DNA from: Thermothelomyces thermophilus ATCC 42464
Lineage: Eukaryota > Ascomycota > Sordariomycetes > Sordariales > Chaetomiaceae
NCBI RefSeq assembly: GCF_000226095.1
Contig: NC_016476.1
Coordinates: 1,922,001 to 1,986,000, forward strand
Reading direction: 5' to 3'
DNA length: 64,000 nt
Below the pieces are notes generated by a model, which saw only the letters and a program-made list of their open reading frames with translations, made no database searches and had not been told where the DNA came from. Of this stretch, positions 24,830 to 36,687 are shown in pieces. Each line of letters starts with the position of its first letter. Within the stretch, counting starts at the first letter, position 1. Both the position numbers and the translations under genes were made by a program.

Positions 24830-25295
24830 TAACTCCAGAAGTTTCCGCTACCGCCGCCGCCTCAGCCTCCTCACGCTCTACTTGCTCTAACTCCTCTATA
24901 CTGTCAATACCCCGAGCGATAGCCCGCGTCATTTTCTCAAACCATATTCGCTTTTGGAAGCGCAAACGGTTGATCTTTACTATAGATGCCGCCAACTCAG
25001 CCTCAGCCTTTTCCATCTCAGCCTCAAGCTTGTCATACTGCGAAACGATTCGATTGAGTTACTAAACCGAAATCCTAAATACATCGTACTAAGACTAGCC
25101 GCGACGAACGTATTCGAGATAATGAGAAGAATCGGAAGCCGACACCTCGTAAGATAACTTACAAGACTCGCAGAAAGAATACAGACGCTATATAAGGGTA
25201 GGTACACGGAGAATCGATTAAATTAACTCGAAGCGCCAGAGGGACTTCGGATAGAAATTACGAGACTTCGACCTCTTCTTTATACGGTCAGCCAT
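24783..25295 (-). pseudogene. Antisense accessory gene of C: Zn2Cys6-like cluster plus coiled-coil-like tail
   Basis: Single reading frame of 171 codons from ATG 25295 (MADRIKKRSKSR), 132 bp from the 3' LTR, to TAG 24783. Residues 39, 42, 49, 59, 62 and 70 (Cys, or Tyr from RIP) give CX2CX6CX9CX2CX7C. The C-terminal 77 residues are intact and highly charged (MEKAEAELAASIVKINRLRF, then FEKMTRAIARGIDSIEELEQ), typical of a coiled coil, with an Ala/Thr/Ser-rich end. Basic N-terminal residues could serve nuclear import. No intron is needed here, unlike in B and D1. The upstream half carries five or six RIP-type stops. Confidence 0.75.
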
Positions 25296-25427
25296 TATAG
25301 TAACATTACGAAGGAAAGAAGAGAAGGGAAAAGCTAGAAACGTAACTACTTACAAACATAGGATATTAACGCTATTTAAAACAAACCTAGGTCTTTCGAG
25401 GACGAAAGACCTAGAGGAAGGGCATCG

Positions 25428-25843
25428 TGTTACGATTTGGCCGTATAAGGCAACCTAGCAGGGCACGCAGAACCAATCACAGGCAACAGATACATGGCTA
25501 ATTAGGAACAGATCATCAGGACCGAGGAATGATCCTAGATAGATCATTAGGACGCCAACATGATCTAGTAAGTTGGATCATTAGATCATGGTAATGATCC
25601 AAAGATCTAGAAGAAGACTAGGGGGAAGGAAATTATATATAGTCACTCGTTCTAGCGAACTCTGGAAGTTCACCAGTGATAGCAATTACAACTCATAGTA
25701 CCCTAACATTGTAAGGAGACAACTAAAGTGTTGTTATGAACCCTTTGGCTTCACCGAATCCCTTAGACGACCTGCCTACTTGTCCCGTTTAATCTACCTT
25801 CGTCTGAACCCTTTTAGAAGAAGTCTAAGTTAGGTTCGTTATA
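25428..25843 (+). repeat. 3' LTR of C (416 bp)
   Basis: TGTTACGATTTGG start and GTTCGTTATA end, followed by GAGAC. A purine tract GAAGGGCATCG precedes it. Confidence 0.94.
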
Positions 25844-25848
25844 GAGAC

Positions 25849-26335
25849 GCTTCTGCTATGGCTAGTAAGCTTTAAGGGGCACCCTAGCTGACTTAGAGGT
25901 TAGGATAGGTTAGGTTTAGAATGCTTAGAGAGTGTTAATTATTGCGTTCTACTACTCTACTATTGCTTAAAGGGAGTAGACGAGCTCTTATAATTCCGCT
26001 AAGCCCGAGGGCCTATATACCATCGAATCCGTCATAACTACGTTATCGATAACTCCCTTAGGGAGTTACTACCGGTAAGAAGGTAGTCGAAATGTAATAT
26101 GCTAGCCTTATAGCAACTATAGATAAGCATATAATATTCTATTTGACTACCTTAGGGAGAAAGAGGAGGAAAAATATAAGAGTTATATAGAGGAGTGCGT
26201 TTTAACCAATATATACGTATATAACCTAGGTAGGGCCTAGTTAGGCTCTAGGTCGGGCGCTATCTAGGCCTTAGCTATATATCTACCAGATAAGTTACAA
26301 ACGAGTAACGAATGCTCTATAGACCTATAGGGCAT
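25849..26335 (-). pseudogene. F copy 1, segment d: 5' end of F (gag start and leader)
   Basis: Matches about 39,858-40,300 of F copy 2 after the GAGAC site. It holds the N-terminal gag and non-coding leader of F on the minus strand. Homology to copy 2 fades after about 26,260. I could not identify the LTR of F. It is cut at 26,336 by the D1 LTR. Confidence 0.6.
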
Positions 26336-26751
26336 TATGACGAACCCAACTTAGACTTCTTCTAAAAGGGTTCAGACGAAGGTAGATTGAGCGGAACAAG
26401 CAGGCAGGTCGTCTAAGGGATTCGGTAAAGCCAAAGGGTTCACAACAACACTAAAGTTATCTCTTACAGTAGTCAGCAATTCTTAGTAAGTACTATAATT
26501 ATAATTGTTACCACTAGTAAACTCCTAGAGTCTACTATAACGAGTGACTATCTATATATATATATAATCCTAGTAATCACTTGTGATCATAGTGATTGTA
26601 AGTGATCGTATGGTAGTAGTCACCCTGATTACTAGTGAGCGTAGTGATCACTGTGCTTCCTATGTTGCAATTGGTCCTTTCGTTCCTTTGGCTTGATTAG
26701 CCTGTTTGTGCCGGTGACCTAGGTGGCATCTGTATATATATTTCCGTGACA
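26336..26751 (-). repeat. 3' LTR of D1 (416 bp, minus)
   Basis: Reads TATGACGAACCC ... TTTCCGTGACA on the + strand, the inverse of a B-type LTR. The inner side continues into CGATGCCCTC, the inverse of the purine tract. Confidence 0.9.
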
Positions 26752-26880
26752 CGATGCCCTCTCTCTAAGGCTTTCGACCTAAAAGCCCTCTTTTAGGCCG
26801 TTTCAAATAGCGCTAACATCCCTTGCGTTCCTTATACGTGTTTTTCTCCTTAGCCCTTGTTGCTCTTTGTACTGTCAATC

Positions 26881-27488
26881 ATGCCGTCTAACGCGTGTAG
26901 ATCCCTAGCGTCTATTCGTTATGAGCGTTTGGCTTAGTTTATTTCCGATCACGGGTTTGTAGTGATGGCATGTTCCTATTATATAGAGTATAACCAAGTA
27001 TACAAGATGATTGAAAAATCTCGTCGCTACAAGGCTTATATATATTAGGGTTATGCTTACGATGGTTCCGGCGTTCTAGTTTCTTCTTGTAAGTTCCTAT
27101 TTCCTTGCGAGGGCACATTTCTAATCGCAACGTAGTAGATCGTATCATACGCGAGCAACGTCGTTTAAAGGCTGAAGAGAAAGAGGCCGAAGCCTTGCTG
27201 CGGGAATATTAATACAAAGCGTCTGAGGTGTTAGCCTGTCTGACTTAGGTTCGTGAACAATGAGAGTTCCTGGTAGAGAAGGGTGCCGATATAGTAGTAT
27301 GTAGTCTGTTAACCTTAGACAAGTTAGAGGAGGTTAAGCGGCAAGAGCGGCAAGAGGCGCCTGCTATGCCCTCATCAGAAGTTAATGATACCGTCGATGC
27401 TATCGACTAGGGCGCCGTCTTTGGTTCTGTCCAAGGTTTTCCTTTAGTTAATCTAGGTTCTGCTGGTAGAACTGTTCTAGTTTCTTAG
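26881..27488 (+). pseudogene. Antisense two-exon accessory gene of D1: Zn2Cys6-like cluster plus coiled-coil-like tail
   Basis: Opposite in strand to D1, starting 129 bp from its LTR. Exon 1 is 26881-27088 (MPSNACRSLASIRYERLA). Residues 31, 34, 41, 50, 53 and 60 (one Cys, five Tyr from RIP) give CX2CX6CX8CX2CX6C, identical to B. The intron starts GTAAGT at 27,089, has a CTAATC branch-like site, and ends at TAG 27,135 or 27,138; both acceptors keep the frame. Exon 2 is rich in Arg, Lys and Glu (EQRRLKAEEKEAEALLREY, KLEEVKRQERQEAP). The end is uncertain: TAG at 27,408 may be a former Trp, and the next stop is 27,486-27,488. Confidence 0.7.
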
Positions 27489-27973
27489 GGTAATTTAGGT
27501 TCTTAACAGGTTCCTATAAGTTATCTTCTAGTCTAAAATCAAGCCATTTAACTAGGTACTATAGCTCTCTATTAATAATATATAAATCTAGAATTTCTTC
27601 GACGTCCTATTCTTCCTCTTCGTCTTCTGCTTCGATGTTCGTGGCAACCTTGGCGTCTTTTAGTGCTAGTTCGAGAAGTGAAATATGAAAAACATCTGTC
27701 TATAGTCGTATAGATGACAGTAACGATAGTCGGTAGTTAGATGTCAAAATTCGTTCTTTAATAACGAAGGGTCTAACCTTCTTGAAGTCTAGCTTTGTAT
27801 TTAGCCATTTGGTTTATAGATTTTGTATAATTAGATAGACTTTGTCTCCCCTCCCTAGGCAAGGTCCCTCGAGCCTATGTTTGTCGTAATAGTTCTTTAT
27901 TCTAGTTCTAATAAACTCGAGTTCCTTTTTAAGCTTCTTATATAGTATATATATCTGTTCTACTTTGACTATT
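27489..27973 (-). pseudogene. pol 3' end of D1 (integrase C-terminal part and chromodomain)
   Basis: On the minus strand this matches the last part of pol in B: the RGDKVYL-like integrase C-terminus near 27,850 and the chromodomain (YLVKWLDF-like) near 27,550. It is truncated at the junction with E, and everything upstream of the integrase C-terminal region is missing. Confidence 0.8.
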
Positions 27974-28394
27974 TGTTACGATTTGGCCATATAAAGCGAC
28001 CCGGCAAGGCATATAGGACCAATCAGGAACTACAAGACCTAAGGACTAATCAGGAAGTGATCACAGTGATCGCACTTTAATCAAGACAAACACTTAGGTA
28101 ACGATCGCAGGATCGCAGCAGCGATCGCACGATCAGGACTCAAGGAGGAAGGACAGGGAATTATATATAGTCACTCGTTCTACCGAACTCTAGCGAACTC
28201 TAGGAGTTCACTAGTGATAGTAACCTACAATTATAGTACTTATACTAGGTATTACTAATTACTGTAAGAGACAACTCTAGTGTTGTTATAAACCCTTTGG
28301 CTTTACCAAATCCCTTAGACAACCTGCCTATTGTCCTGCTTACTCTACCTTTGTCTGAACCCTTTTAGAAGCAGTCTAAGCTAGGTTCGTCATA
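27974..28394 (+). repeat. 5' LTR of E (421 bp)
   Basis: TGTTACGATTTGGCC start and TTCGTCATA end. The U3 has a GATC cluster (28,058-28,135) like that of A. It carries a short duplication, GAACTCTAGC, beside the hairpin. The R start AGTGATAGTAA is at 28,213-28,223. Confidence 0.93.
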
Positions 28395-28396
28395 CG

Positions 28397-28407
28397 TTAC
28401 TATTACT
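28397..28407 (+). promoter_or_regulatory. Putative self-priming primer-binding site of E
   Basis: TTACTATTACT pairs with AGTGATAGTAA in the LTR at 10 of 11 positions. Its third base (A versus G in A, C and H) is matched by T in place of C in the LTR partner. That is consistent with compensatory change or with RIP in both. Confidence 0.6.
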
Positions 28408-28421
28408 CCCTTTGTTCTATT

Positions 28422-30884
28422 ATGGTTTAGAACGGAAGTGACTTTGACCTTGATACCGATATGGCTACTAACGTTACGGCTAAATAACTGCTTACCTAGC
28501 TTAGTCAACTCTAGTAGCAGATCTAGGAGTTAGACTAGAGAGATAAGGCTGCTTAAGCTCGAATTAAGGAACTCGAGAACGGCGAAAAGTACTTATAGAA
28601 ATTGATTAACAAGGCCTATGCCAAAATTAAGACGCTCGAGGCTATTAAAGTAAGCCATATTAAGATCGAACTACCTAGTAAATATAGAGGAACTAAGGAG
28701 GATCTTATAGGATTCCTAATAAACCTCCGATCCTACTTCTAGCTTAATAACGATAAGTTTCCAGACGATAAAGCCAAAGTCCTTTATATAGCTATAAGAC
28801 TAGAGGGCAAGGTACTTAGATAGTTCAAGCCTACGTAAAACGACTATCTTACTAAGGAAGACGAAGATGACCAAGACGCGTTTATATAGGCAGTCTTTTG
28901 GTCCTATAACCGTTTCGAAGAAGAGCTTCGGAAGGTTTTTAGCGACAAAGACAAGGAAATTCATATATAGGAAAGACTTGCTAATCTCTAATAGACTAAG
29001 TTAGTAGCCTCCTATATTATATAGTTTAGACAGGACATATTTAAGTCTTAGCTTAATAATAAGACATTAATATAATTGTTCTATAACGGCCTAAAGGAAA
29101 AGGTCAAAGACGAGCTATATAAGTATAATTAGCCTAAGACTCTAGATAAATATATCATATAGGCTATCAGAATTGATAATCAGCTTTATATACAAGAGTA
29201 GTAGAAACGAGGTCAAATGAATAGAACTATAGTCAAGGCTAACGATAAGAAAAAACAAATGTACGCTAGTACCTCATACGGGATATACCCCGGAGCTATA
29301 GATATAGATATAGCGTAGAAGCAGGACTAGAAGAAGACGACCAAAGACAAGTCCAATGTCACCTACTATAACTACAGAAAGAAAGGGCACTATAAGCGAG
29401 AATGTTAAAGCCCAAAGAAAGAGTAGAAGCTAGTCCCTAGAAAAGAAATCGCGGATATCGACGAAACTACTAAGAATGTTACCAAAGTAGTAGCTACAAG
29501 CTACGAAGATAGGGGTAGTAATATAGATAGTCTTAGATATAATGGTAATGGTAAAGACGAACAAGCACCGTATTCCGAACTAGTCACTATAAACCTAGAG
29601 ACAGGTCTTGCCGAATAGGACACGGCAGGAGAGTATATACCACCAATTTCGATTCTCCTAGCCCTAGGGTAGTAGGGTTTTATAGTTATATAGAGGTAGG
29701 ATAGATTATAGACGACCAATACCTAAGGAACCGAAAGACCTAGACCTAATGTTCTATTCCTCTAGGAACAAATCGAAGGGTACCGTAATGAAGTTTTCTA
29801 GCTCAATATGGAACTACGCGAACGGGATAAACGCTTGACTCGACTCGCCTAGTAGAGCGATGAGATGAGGGACGAGACGAGGGAACTCCGACGTATTATA
29901 GAAACTATTAAAGGAGAATAGCTTGTGGTATATAATGGACCTAATAGCTATACCAAGTGTTTTAACGACTAGCAACTTAGCCACGACATACAGAACCTAG
30001 AATACTAGTTTATACGCGTGAACTGTAGGAAGGATAAGCGTATATAGGAAAGCTACTAGAAGAAACACTCTTACCTTAGCATTAGAGTACCTATAGTCTA
30101 TATATAGTGGGAAGGATTTAGGAAAGAATTCTAATACCTCCTAGGCAACACCACGCAACTGTACCCTCGACACGAGGCATATATACAAGTGCCCTAGTTC
30201 TAGTATATGGCATACGAATACCAATACCACTTCTATAATAAATTCGAAAACAATCACTAGCCGACCTGACAAGGAAATGAGGACAGAAGCTTACGCCCTG
30301 TGGAATAGGTCTACAATATAGGAAATAAAGCGGCCAAATTGCTCTAGAAGATCGAAGCCCGTGACCTAAAAGGCATTATAATAGTTCTAAAACGGGCCTG
30401 GCCTAGGTATTGCGGAACGGGATGAGATATATAGGACTCGTACTAGAGTAACGATTACCTCTACTACACGGACGAAAAGAAATCACAAATTCGGGAGCTT
30501 TAGATGAAGCTATGGCACGTACGATGGAAAGTAAAATAGACCTAATAGTAGGAAACTGCAAGTACCTAATAGCTTATGGAAATGAGTATAATCGACGAAG
30601 CCACTATTAGCCGAATAACTAAAGAGGTTAACACTGACCTAGGAAACAGGTCAGGGCCCTTCGAGGGGCCCGAAAACTATTAATGCCTATATAGCGGCGA
30701 GTGGTAACGTAGTATAGGAGGAACTACTACAAGAGACCACTATATCGAGACCTCCCGGCAGAAATATAGGAAGTCGCCGCGATCTTTAGACGACGACGGC
30801 AGGACAAGCGACTATAGATAATAGTACAATGGAAATAGCACAAAATGCTCGTACTAGTGGATAGTAGAGCAGAGATAAACCTGA
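28422..30884 (+). pseudogene. gag of element E (decayed)
   Basis: Starts at ATG 28422 and ends at TGA 30882-30884, exactly 2,463 nt. The CCHC region is at about 29,364-29,406. Heavy RIP stops. The long post-knuckle extension is collinear with the other copies. Confidence 0.86.
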
Positions 30885-33800
30885 TTTCGCCGACGCTTGT
30901 AAATTAGCTGCGGATACCCTAGAGAATAAAGCGGAAGCATAGCATAGTCAAAGGGCCATTTCTGATATAATAGGTATATAGGGAGACTAAACCGATTAAC
31001 ATTACTATAGTAGGAAAGACTATAATAGTTGTATTTAGTATCGTAGACATAGGCAACAACAAAGATATAATATTAGGGTTATTATAGTATGAAGATTACA
31101 ACCTGGACATTAGCTAGAAGAATGGTAGCTACCTATGACCCCGAACAGAGTCATATTCGACCAGCAAGATAGGAAGCGTATAAGGATCGTAAGTAGACAA
31201 TGCTCAAGGGAAGGCATATCCTACGGATCCACTGTAAAAGACAGGTAGTGGCAGATAGACTACTATAGACTCTAGAAGAAGCGGTAAAACGATAACGATG
31301 TTACGATAGGAGGAACGAGCCGAACCGCTAATAGCTATTCTCTCCGTTAACGAATGCGGAGCACTATAATTAGAGTAATAGGTCGAGACAGGAGAAATCG
31401 TTAGTATTGCTATAGATAGAACCAAGTTCGTATACTATTAGAAAACTAAGAGACGAGACAAGACTAGGGAAAAAAATACGAAGGACACCTAGCATTCGAA
31501 CTAAAACATCTAGAAGGACTACTAGAACACAGCCTATAGGATCACGAGATTAAGCTTAAGGAAGGAGCACGACTAAAGTTCTTTAAGATTTACTATATAA
31601 GCTAGACATAGAACGAAGAACTTAAGTGATATTTGGAGGAGAACCTTTGAAGAGGATATATCTGCCTGTTAACATCGCTAGCAGGCTATCTAATTCTGTT
31701 TATACCTAAGAAAGACGGAAAGCTACGGTTATACGTTAACTATTAGTAACTTAACGAATAGACCGTAAAAAATCGATACCTGTTACCGCTGATCTTACGG
31801 CTCCGAGATTAGTTAGTAGGAGCCTAATATTTTACATGTCTTAACTTGCTATCGGCCTATAACTATATACAGATTAAAGAAGGCGACGAGTGGAAAATGG
31901 CCTTTAGAACACCCTATAGCCACTATAAGTACCTTGTCATGCCATTCGGACTTACAAACGCGCTAGCAACGTTCCAAGCCCTAATTAATCAAGCTATCCG
32001 ACCCTTTCTCGACAAATTTATAGTATATTATCTCGATAATATACTTATCTTCTCTAAGGCGATAGACGAACACTAGAAGTATATAAGAGTAGTACTAGAC
32101 ACGCTATATATATACAAGCTGTTAGTTAACAAGGAAAAGAGCAAATTCTATATTAAGAAGATAGTCTTTTTAGGATACAAAATATCCCTAGGACAAATCC
32201 GGATAGAACCCTTAAAGGTTAAAGCTATTAAGAATTAGCTATAACTAATGTCAGTCATGGAAGTACAAAGCTTCATCGGATTTATAAACTTCTACCAAAT
32301 GTTCATTAGGAACTTTAGAGCAATTATATGACCTTTGTACGAACTTACCAAGAAGAACGCTAGATTCTAATAGGAAGAGTAACATAAGCAAGCATTTATA
32401 TAGATCTGCGACACTATTACTAAAGATCTAGTACTAGTATTACTAGATTCTAAGAAACCATTTGAGGTGGAAACGGACGCTTTAGACTATACCATCGGAG
32501 GACAATTAGGATAACGAGACGGATAAGGAAAGCTATATCCTATAGCCTTCTTTTCAAAGAAGCTCGACAGACTATATCTTAATTATCTAATCTACGACAA
32601 GGAACTACTTGCGATTGTCGAAGCTTTCAAGGAATGGTAACTATACCTTGGTGGCACGATTGAACCAGTATAAGTATATACGGATTACAAGAACTTACAA
32701 TACTTTACGATAACAAAGGAGCTTAACGGACGACAAATACAATAGGCAGAATTCCTTGTAGAATTTAACTTCGAGATCTGCTATAAGAAGGGTAAAGAGA
32801 ACGTACGAGCAGACATCTTAAATTGACAAACGGATTATACCAAGAAGTAAACAGAATCATCGGCACCACTACTCGCAGAACGGAGAGATGGAGTACTATA
32901 ATATACAAGCTAACTATCTACGGAAGACGATCCTCTTAAACCACTCAAAGAGTATTATGTAATCTTTCGAGAAGAAAGGATTAACAAAGCAAAATACCAA
33001 GCAACCCTAGGACCGAAGGTACTAGAAGGTATCGAAGAACGCGACAAGAAACTTTAGTACTATAGCAAGGCCTATATATACGAGCGCGACAAACAAACGG
33101 AGATAATCCGAGAACTTCACGAATCGAAACTCGGAGGATATAAGGGTATTACCAAGACAATCGCCTAAGTTAGGAGACATTATGACTTTCTATAACTGAA
33201 CGCGTAAGTCAAGGAAGTCGTATAAAGCTACGACATCTGTAACCGAAGTAAAACAGTACAATATAAGCTATATAGGCTACTTTAGCCACTGCTAATAGCT
33301 AACAAACTATAGAGTTCGGTCACGATAGACTTCATTACAAAGCTACTAGAATCTAAGGACATAGCTATAGGAGTAACCTACGATAGCATTCTCACTATAG
33401 TAGATTGCCTGACCAAGTAGGCATACTTCTTCCCCTATAAGGAGTCCTAGACAGTGGAACAGTTAGTAGATATAATCTATCGGCAAGTTGCATCAGTGTA
33501 CGCTTGGCTGTAAGAATAGATCACCAACAGAGATACTAAGTTCGTATCGAAGTTCTAATAAGCGTTAATATAACGATTAGACGTCAATAGTAAACTGTTA
33601 ACGGCATATTGCCTACAGACCGACGGACAAACGGAGCGACTAAACCAAGTCATCGAATAGTACCTCCGTTCTTACGTCAACTACCAATAAGACGACTAGG
33701 TCATGCTATTGCTAACAGTATAACTCGCTTATAATACGACACTAACGGAAACGACCAAGGTCATATTATTCTTCGCGAACTATAGATATAAAGCAGATTT

Positions 33801-34491
33801 TAGACAAGGACTAGAGGTTATAGTGCCAAGAGCAGTAGCCAAAGTAAAACAGATATACACACTATATAAGAAGCTTAAAAAGGAACTTAAGTTTGTCAAG
33901 ACTAGAATAAAGAACTACTATAACAAATATAGGCTCGAGGGACCTTGCCTAAAGAGGGGAGACAAAGTTTACCTAATCTTATAACATCTACAAACCAAAC
34001 GACTAAGCGAGAAGCTAGACTTTAAAAAATTAAGACTATTCGTTATCAAAGAACGAATCTCGACATCTAACTATCGACTATCGTTACTATCATCTATATA
34101 ACTATAAATAGACGTTTTTCATATTTCACTCTTGGAACCAGTGCTAAAGAACGCCAAGATCGCTATAAACATCGAAGCAGAAGACGAAGAAGAAGAATAG
34201 GACGTCGAAGAAATCTTAGATTTATAAATCGTCAATAGAGAACTATAATATCTAGTTAAATAGCTTGATTCTAGACTAGAAGATAACTTATAGGAACCTA
34301 TTAAGAACCTAAATTGCCCTAAGAAACTTTAGCAGTTCTATTAGAGGAACCCTAATCGACCGAAAGCGACGGACTAGAGACTAACCCGAAATCGGCTAGC
34401 AAGGACGGATCTAAAGGAACTTCAAGATACATGGTATCCTAAAGCTACCCGAAATCGGCAGACAAGCGAGATAGGGTCGAAGAAGACATAG
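30779..34491 (+). pseudogene. pol of element E (decayed, mosaic)
   Basis: Protease LVDSRAEINLIS is at about 30,854. The RT block 31,846-32,076 is open for 76 codons, with [20 protein letters not shown] and YYLDNILIF (one catalytic Asp now Asn). RNase H is at about 32,470 and the integrase CDIC region at about 33,230. The first His of the integrase zinc motif is preserved (RELHES, about 33,113), whereas it is Tyr in A and B. The chromodomain is at about 34,205-34,330. The 32,815-33,240 segment differs from the other copies by more than transitions. Confidence 0.84.
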
Positions 34492-34939
34492 TAACCCTAG
34501 AAGTTTCCGCTATTACCGCTGCCTTAGCTTCCTTACGCTCTACTTGCTCTAACTCCTCTATACTATTAATACCCTAAGTAATAGCCCTTATTATCTTTTT
34601 AAACCATATCCGCTTTTGTTTCCGAAGACAAAGGACTTGCTCCTTAGTAGCTATAAGCTTATCCTTAAGTTTCTAATGCTAAGTCGTAATAGACCGAAGC
34701 TAAGTAGGGGAGATACTAAGAACGTCATAATTCAAGCGTTTGTTATAGATACACTCTATATATCAAGAAGAGTCGGCTTTTAAGACCTTATATAAACTGA
34801 GGCCTTTAGACTTGTATGGCGAACAAGGACGTATCATTAAAAGGCTATCTGAAGAAAGAATTGCCGTAAGGAGGTAATTAGTACGAAGAGTCGATATAGC
34901 AAGTTTAGATTTCGACTTCTTTCTCACACGATCAGCCAT
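34445..34939 (-). pseudogene. Antisense accessory gene of E: Zn2Cys6-like cluster plus coiled-coil-like tail
   Basis: 165-codon frame from ATG 34939 (MADRVRKKSKSK), 132 bp from the 3' LTR, to TAG 34445. The first 58 codons are open. Cys/Tyr positions give CX2CX7CX9CX2CX7C, slightly looser than in B and D1. The tail has the same FKKM-RAIA-GI-SIEELEQVE-like charged segment as C. It is convergent with pol; the 3' ends overlap by about 47 bp. It is the same subfamily as in A. Confidence 0.72.
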
Positions 34940-35071
34940 CTCGACAACATTGTAGGAAGGAAAAGGAAGGAAGAAACTTGGAAACGCAATCACGTACAGA
35001 CAGGGGATGTTAGCGCTATTTGAAACAGACCAGAGTCTTTCGAGGACGAAAGACCTAGAGGAGGGGCATCG

Positions 35072-35492
35072 TGTTACGATTTGGCCATATAAGGCGACCT
35101 GGCAAGGTATATAGAACTAATTAGGAACCATAAGACCTAAGGACTAATTAGGAAGTGATCATAGTGATCACACTTCGATCAAGATAAACACTTAGGTAAC
35201 GATCGTAGGATCGTAGCAGCGATCATATAATCAGGACTTAAGGAGGAAGGACAGGGAATTATATATAGTCACTCGTTCTACCGAACTCTAGCAAACTCTA
35301 GGAGTTCACCAGTGATAGTAACCTATAATCATAGTACTTATACTAGGCATTACTGATTACTGTAAGAGACAACTCTAGTGTTGTTATAAACCCTTTGGCT
35401 TTACCAAATCCCTTAGACGACCTGCCTATTGTCCTGCTTACTCTACCTTTGTCTGAACCCTTTTAGAAGCAGTCTGAGCTAGGTTCGTTACA
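35072..35492 (+). repeat. 3' LTR of E (421 bp)
   Basis: TGTTACGATTTGGCC start and GTTCGTTACA end. Preceded by GAGGAGGGGCATCG. Directly abuts D2 gag sequence with no matching duplication. Confidence 0.93.
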
Positions 35493-36687
35493 GTCGATTA
35501 TCGATTCTAATGGCCTATATAATGTATTTATCTAGGGTCTTAGGCCGATTATACTTATATAGCTTGTCTTTAACCTTTTCCTTTAAGCTATTATGAAATA
35601 ATTATATTAATGCCTCGTCGTTAAGCTAAGACTTGAACATGTCCTATCTAAACTATATAGCGTAAGAGGCTACTAACTTGGTCTATCGGAGATTGGCAAG
35701 TCTTTCTTATGTATGAATTTTCTTGTCTTTGTCGCTAAAAACCTTCCAAAGCTCTTCTTAGAAATAGTTATAAGATTAGAAGACTACCTATATAAACACG
35801 TCTTGGTCGTCTTCATCTTCCTTAGTGAGATAGTTATTCCATATAGGCTCGAACTATCTAAGTGCCTTACCCTCTAGTCTTATAGCTATATAAAGGACTT
35901 TGGCCTTATTGTCCAGAAACTTGTCATTATTAAGCCAGAAGTAGGATCGGAGGTTTATTAGGAATCCTATAAGATCTTCCTTAGTTCCTCCGTATTTGCT
36001 AGGTAGTTTAATCTTGATATAGCTTACTTTAATAGTCTTAAGTATCTCGATTTTAGTATAGGCCTCGTTAATTAGTTTCTACAAGTACTTTTTGCCGTTC
36101 TTAAGTTCCTTAATTCGAGCTTAAGCAGCCTTGTCTCTCTAGTCTAACTCCTAGATCCGCTACTAGAGTTAACCAAGCTAAGCGAGCAATTATTTAGCTA
36201 TAACATTAGTAGCTATATTAGTATCGAGATCAAAGTCAAAATCACCTTCGTCCTAAACTATAATAGAACAAAGAGAGTAATAGTAATATATAACAAACCT
36301 AACTTAGACTTCTTCTAAAAGGGTTTAGACAAAGGTAGATCGAGCGGAACTAGCAAGTAGGTCGTCTAAGAGGTTTGGTAAAGCTAAAGGGTTTACAATA
36401 ACACTTTAATTATCTCCTTACAATGTTAGGGTATTGTAAGTTATAAGTTACTATTACTAGTGAACTCCTAGAGTTCGCCAGAACGAGTGACTATATACAA
36501 TTTCCTGTCCTTCCTCCTTGAGTCCTGATCGTGCGATCGCTGCTACGATCCTGCGATCGTTACCCGAGTGCTCGTCTAGATCGAAGTGCGATTACTGCGA
36601 TCACTTCCTAATTGGTCCTTAGGTCTTGTGGTCCCTGATTGGCTCTGTACGCCTTGCCGGGTCGCCTTATGTGGCTAAACCGTGATA
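35493..36687 (-). mobile_element. D2: 5' end fragment of a chromovirus (minus orientation)
   Basis: Holds a 399-bp 5' LTR of the A type (36289-36687) and the N-terminal part of gag (36261 down to 35493, with ATG mutated to ATA). The primer-binding site AGTAATAGTAA (36276-36286, + strand) is an exact partner of its LTR 11-mer. It is truncated at the junction with E. Together with D1 it looks like the two ends of one minus-strand element, but their LTRs belong to different families. Confidence 0.85.
36289..36687 (-). repeat. 5' LTR of D2 (399 bp, minus)
   Basis: Reads TATAACAAACCT ... CTAAACCGTGATA on the + strand. It contains the inverse of the GATCGC cluster (about 36,525-36,605), with fewer RIP changes than in A. 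Confidence 0.9.

Larger units (their letters stand above)
18310..25843 (+). mobile_element. Chromovirus element C
   Basis: Complete 7,534-bp element with 416-bp LTRs (18310-18725 and 25428-25843) and target duplication GAGAC (18305-18309 and 25844-25848). The empty site in F copy 2 is GAGAC at 39,853-39,857. The U3 is a third type, rich in GATCAT/GATCC. The internal region is homologous to A and B. RIP is heavy, and the gag initiator is ATA. Confidence 0.95.
26336..27973 (-). mobile_element. D1: 3' end fragment of a chromovirus (minus orientation)
   Basis: Contains a complete 3' LTR (26336-26751), the antisense accessory gene region and the 3' end of pol (chromodomain about 27,490-27,620; integrase C-terminal part to 27,973). 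The LTR U3 resembles the B/H type (..TTTCCGTGACA) but is 416 bp, and the accessory gene differs, so this is another family. It stops abruptly at element E. The 5 bp outside its LTR (GGCAT) have no partner next to D2. Confidence 0.85.
27974..35492 (+). mobile_element. Chromovirus element E, full length but without target duplication
   Basis: 7,519-bp element with 421-bp LTRs (27974-28394 and 35072-35492) and the full gag-pol-antisense gene complement. The 5-bp flanks, CTATT on the left and GTCGA on the right, do not match. The left flank is integrase sequence of D1, and the right flank is gag of D2, a different family. The locus therefore reflects recombination or deletion after insertion. Part of pol (about 32,815-33,240) is a divergent version. 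Confidence 0.92.

Noticed and set aside
26939-27148. 69-codon minus ORF in D1
   Set aside because: Shadow of the + strand antisense accessory gene exon 1 and intron; has no counterpart in other copies.
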